Source: Synechococcus sp. MVIR-18-1
GTDB taxonomy: Bacteria; Cyanobacteriota; Cyanobacteriia; PCC-6307; Cyanobiaceae
Length of the DNA: 64,000 nucleotides
Direction: 5' to 3'
Assembly: GCF_014279835.1 (NCBI RefSeq)
Contig: NZ_CP047942.1
Location: forward strand, 2,387,975-2,451,974
Of this stretch, positions 62,664 through 64,000 are shown piece by piece. Below the pieces are notes generated by a model. The model was not told where the DNA came from. It was given only the letters and a program-made list of their open reading frames with translations, and did no database searches. Every line of letters begins with the position of its first letter. Within the stretch, counting starts at the first letter, position 1. The translations under genes were made by a program, and so were the position numbers.

Positions 62664-63677
62664 GTGAATGCCATCGGAATGAGTGGATTCATGGATGTCA
62701 ACACCTGGATGATCGTTGGCTTCTTATTGGCGGCCTATTCGGTTGTTGCCAACGACTCACTTCAAACCCTCGGCACTTACATCTCTTCCAACAAGACACG
62801 CAGCCCTAAAGGGGTCCAGATGCTCTTCATCTGCACGATCACGGTTGCGGTGCTGATGCTCGGCTGGTTTCTCAAAAACGGTGATCCGGCCTGGGGGCGA
62901 CTCAGTGTTCCCGGTAGAGAGTTTCCGCTTCCTGAACCCTTCACCTGGGTCTACATCCTTCCGCCCCTTGCCGTGCTGGCTCTGACTCAGTGGGGTGCAC
63001 CCGTGAGTACATCCTTTCTCGTGCTCTCCTCGTTCCATCCAACGAATATCGGACAGCTGCTGAACAGCTCTCTTACGGGTTACTTGGTGGCGTTTGGCGT
63101 TGGTCTCATCGCCTACGGCCTCGGCATGTGGCTGCTGGAGCGCTGGGTGTTTCGGCGCACGCAGGAAGGCAAAGAGATCAACAGGATCTGGTTTGGCCTG
63201 CAGTGGCTCTCCACCGGTTTTCTTTGGAGCATGTGGCTGGTGCAGGACCTCGCCAACATTTTTGTCTTCCTACCTCGCCAACTTGAGTTCTTCCCCATGG
63301 CGATCTGCACGGCGGTGCTTTGCGTGGGCCTGTGTGTGTTGGTTGCCACCGGCGGCGGCCCGCTCCAGGCCGTCTTACGCACCAAAACCAACACCTCCGA
63401 TTTGAGGTCAGCCACGGTGATTGATTTCTTCTTTGGTCTCTGCCTTCTCTATAAAGCGTTCCTGTCCTCGTTCCCCCTCAGCACCACATGGGTGTTTCTG
63501 GGTTTGATCGGTGGCCGAGAGATTGCCCTACGGATCAAGGAAAAGGAGTTTGAGGTTGTATTCACCAATCGTGAGGGCGGAAACCTCGGCAGGATCATTG
63601 GTAACGACCTTTGGAAGGCCTTCGTCGGCCTTGTGGTGAGCCTCGGGGTTGCGCTCGGTATTCAGACTCTGATTTGA
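62664..63677 (+). CDS. Multi-pass membrane protein resembling PiT phosphate transporters
   Basis: A 337-aa protein with about nine membrane helices, GTG 62664 (ATG 62679 possible). Two related parts recall the PiT family inverted repeats: AAYSVVANDSLQTLGTYISSN in the first half and LVQDLANIFVFLPRQL in the second, plus WGAPVSTSFLVLSSF like the PiT G-x-PVSTT segment. The match is loose, so phosphate as substrate is a guess. An 81-bp gap with a 15-base palindrome (62607-62621) separates it from thrC. Confidence 0.55.
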   Translation: MNAIGMSGFMDVNTWMIVGFLLAAYSVVANDSLQTLGTYISSNKTRSPKGVQMLFICTITVAVLMLGWFLKNGDPAWGRLSVPGREFPLPEPFTWVYILPPLAVLALTQWGAPVSTSFLVLSSFHPTNIGQLLNSSLTGYLVAFGVGLIAYGLGMWLLERWVFRRTQEGKEINRIWFGLQWLSTGFLWSMWLVQDLANIFVFLPRQLEFFPMAICTAVLCVGLCVLVATGGGPLQAVLRTKTNTSDLRSATVIDFFFGLCLLYKAFLSSFPLSTTWVFLGLIGGREIALRIKEKEFEVVFTNREGGNLGRIIGNDLWKAFVGLVVSLGVALGIQTLI

Positions 63678-64000
63678 CTCGGCGGCGGATGAATTCCCCA
63701 AAGACTTCAAAGAAAAGAGTCCAAGAGCGACTGATGCGCTCACGACGAAAGGAGGAGTGGATCCTCTCGTTGAGCCTTCGATAGCAAGCAAATGCGCTGA
63801 GTTCAGATCACAAAGTGCCTGAGGAATCCGCGAATTGTCTTGCTTTTAAATCGTGGAAAACCAGGGACAACTCACCCCCTTCAATAGTTGCGGGTATTCC
63901 CCAGGCTGTGGGGACTGGGGAAACGGATCAATTCTCCCCATCGCTCTCATTGAGTTCCACAACCTACCGGCTTCAAAAACAGTGAGTACGGGGTGGGTTT
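63678..64000. other. Gene-free right end with DnaA-box-like words (possible origin side)
   Basis: No reading frame of interest lies in these 323 bp. The reverse complement of 63852-63860 is TTTTCCACG, one base from the cyanobacterial DnaA box TTTTCCACA. AGTTCCACA at 63953-63961 has two mismatches, and CTGTGGGGA near 63906-63914 is a weaker match. From memory of picocyanobacterial chromosomes, thrC and its neighbours lie close to dnaN and the origin, so the origin may begin here; neither dnaN nor dnaA is in the window. Confidence 0.4.

Noticed and set aside
1..64000. CRISPR arrays, insertion sequences, prophage
   Set aside because: No regularly spaced direct repeats, transposase or integrase motifs, or phage structural genes were seen.

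Overview
The window looks like a chromosome segment of a marine picocyanobacterium, most likely a coastal-type Synechococcus. Supporting signs are a PsbQ-type photosystem II lipoprotein, ferredoxin-dependent nitrite reductase, a Tic20-family protein, several small proteins of picocyanobacterial type, a sucrose-phosphate synthase of cyanobacterial architecture, very tight gene packing and moderate G+C. No phage, insertion sequence, CRISPR array, rRNA or convincing tRNA was found. The only stretch that looks foreign by eye is the A+T-rich ParA-like island at about 47.4-48.6 kb.

Region 1 (1-21.4 kb) is a nitrogen scavenging block. It holds the end of an amino-acid permease, the urea ABC transporter (urtABCDE, minus strand), the urease accessory genes ureGFE (minus) and ureD plus the structural genes ureABC (plus). 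After an unrelated four-gene insert come siroheme synthesis (cobA and a CbiX-like chelatase), nirA, a 44-residue small ORF, a FocA/NirC-type nitrite channel, a HEAT-repeat protein and cyanase (cynS). NtcA-like promoters of the form GTT/GTA-N8-TAC, two of them followed 23 bases later by a -10 box, lie upstream of urtA and nirA and between ureE and ureD. The insert at 10.98-15.46 kb is the least understood part. It carries a decayed class I glutamine amidotransferase, a circularly permuted ATP-grasp protein, an alpha-E protein, a transglutaminase-like protease and a cupin-like protein. This is a predicted peptide ligation/modification system of unknown product.

Region 2 (21.6-47.4 kb) is mostly core metabolism. 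In order it has a divergent TrpD-like protein, an MFS exporter, polyphosphate kinase, a group 2 sigma factor, a phytol-kinase-like CTP kinase, DAHP synthase, aconitase B, a ClC channel, a B12-binding radical SAM protein, an O-antigen-ligase-like protein, purU and psbQ. It continues with an FAD oxidoreductase, pstS, dnaK, aroE, a Tic20-like protein, rpsF, argG and mraY, with small conserved proteins between them.

Region 3 (47.4-64 kb) has the orphan ParA-like gene in A+T-rich DNA, two small unknown proteins, purT, sucrose-phosphate synthase, a DUF1400 alpha/beta hydrolase, uvrA, recN, an ABC1 kinase, a stand-alone DUF1400 protein, threonine synthase and a PiT-like membrane protein. The last 320 bases carry no gene and contain DnaA-box-like words. 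From the gene order I recall for picocyanobacteria, dnaN and the replication origin may lie at or just beyond the right edge; this is inference.
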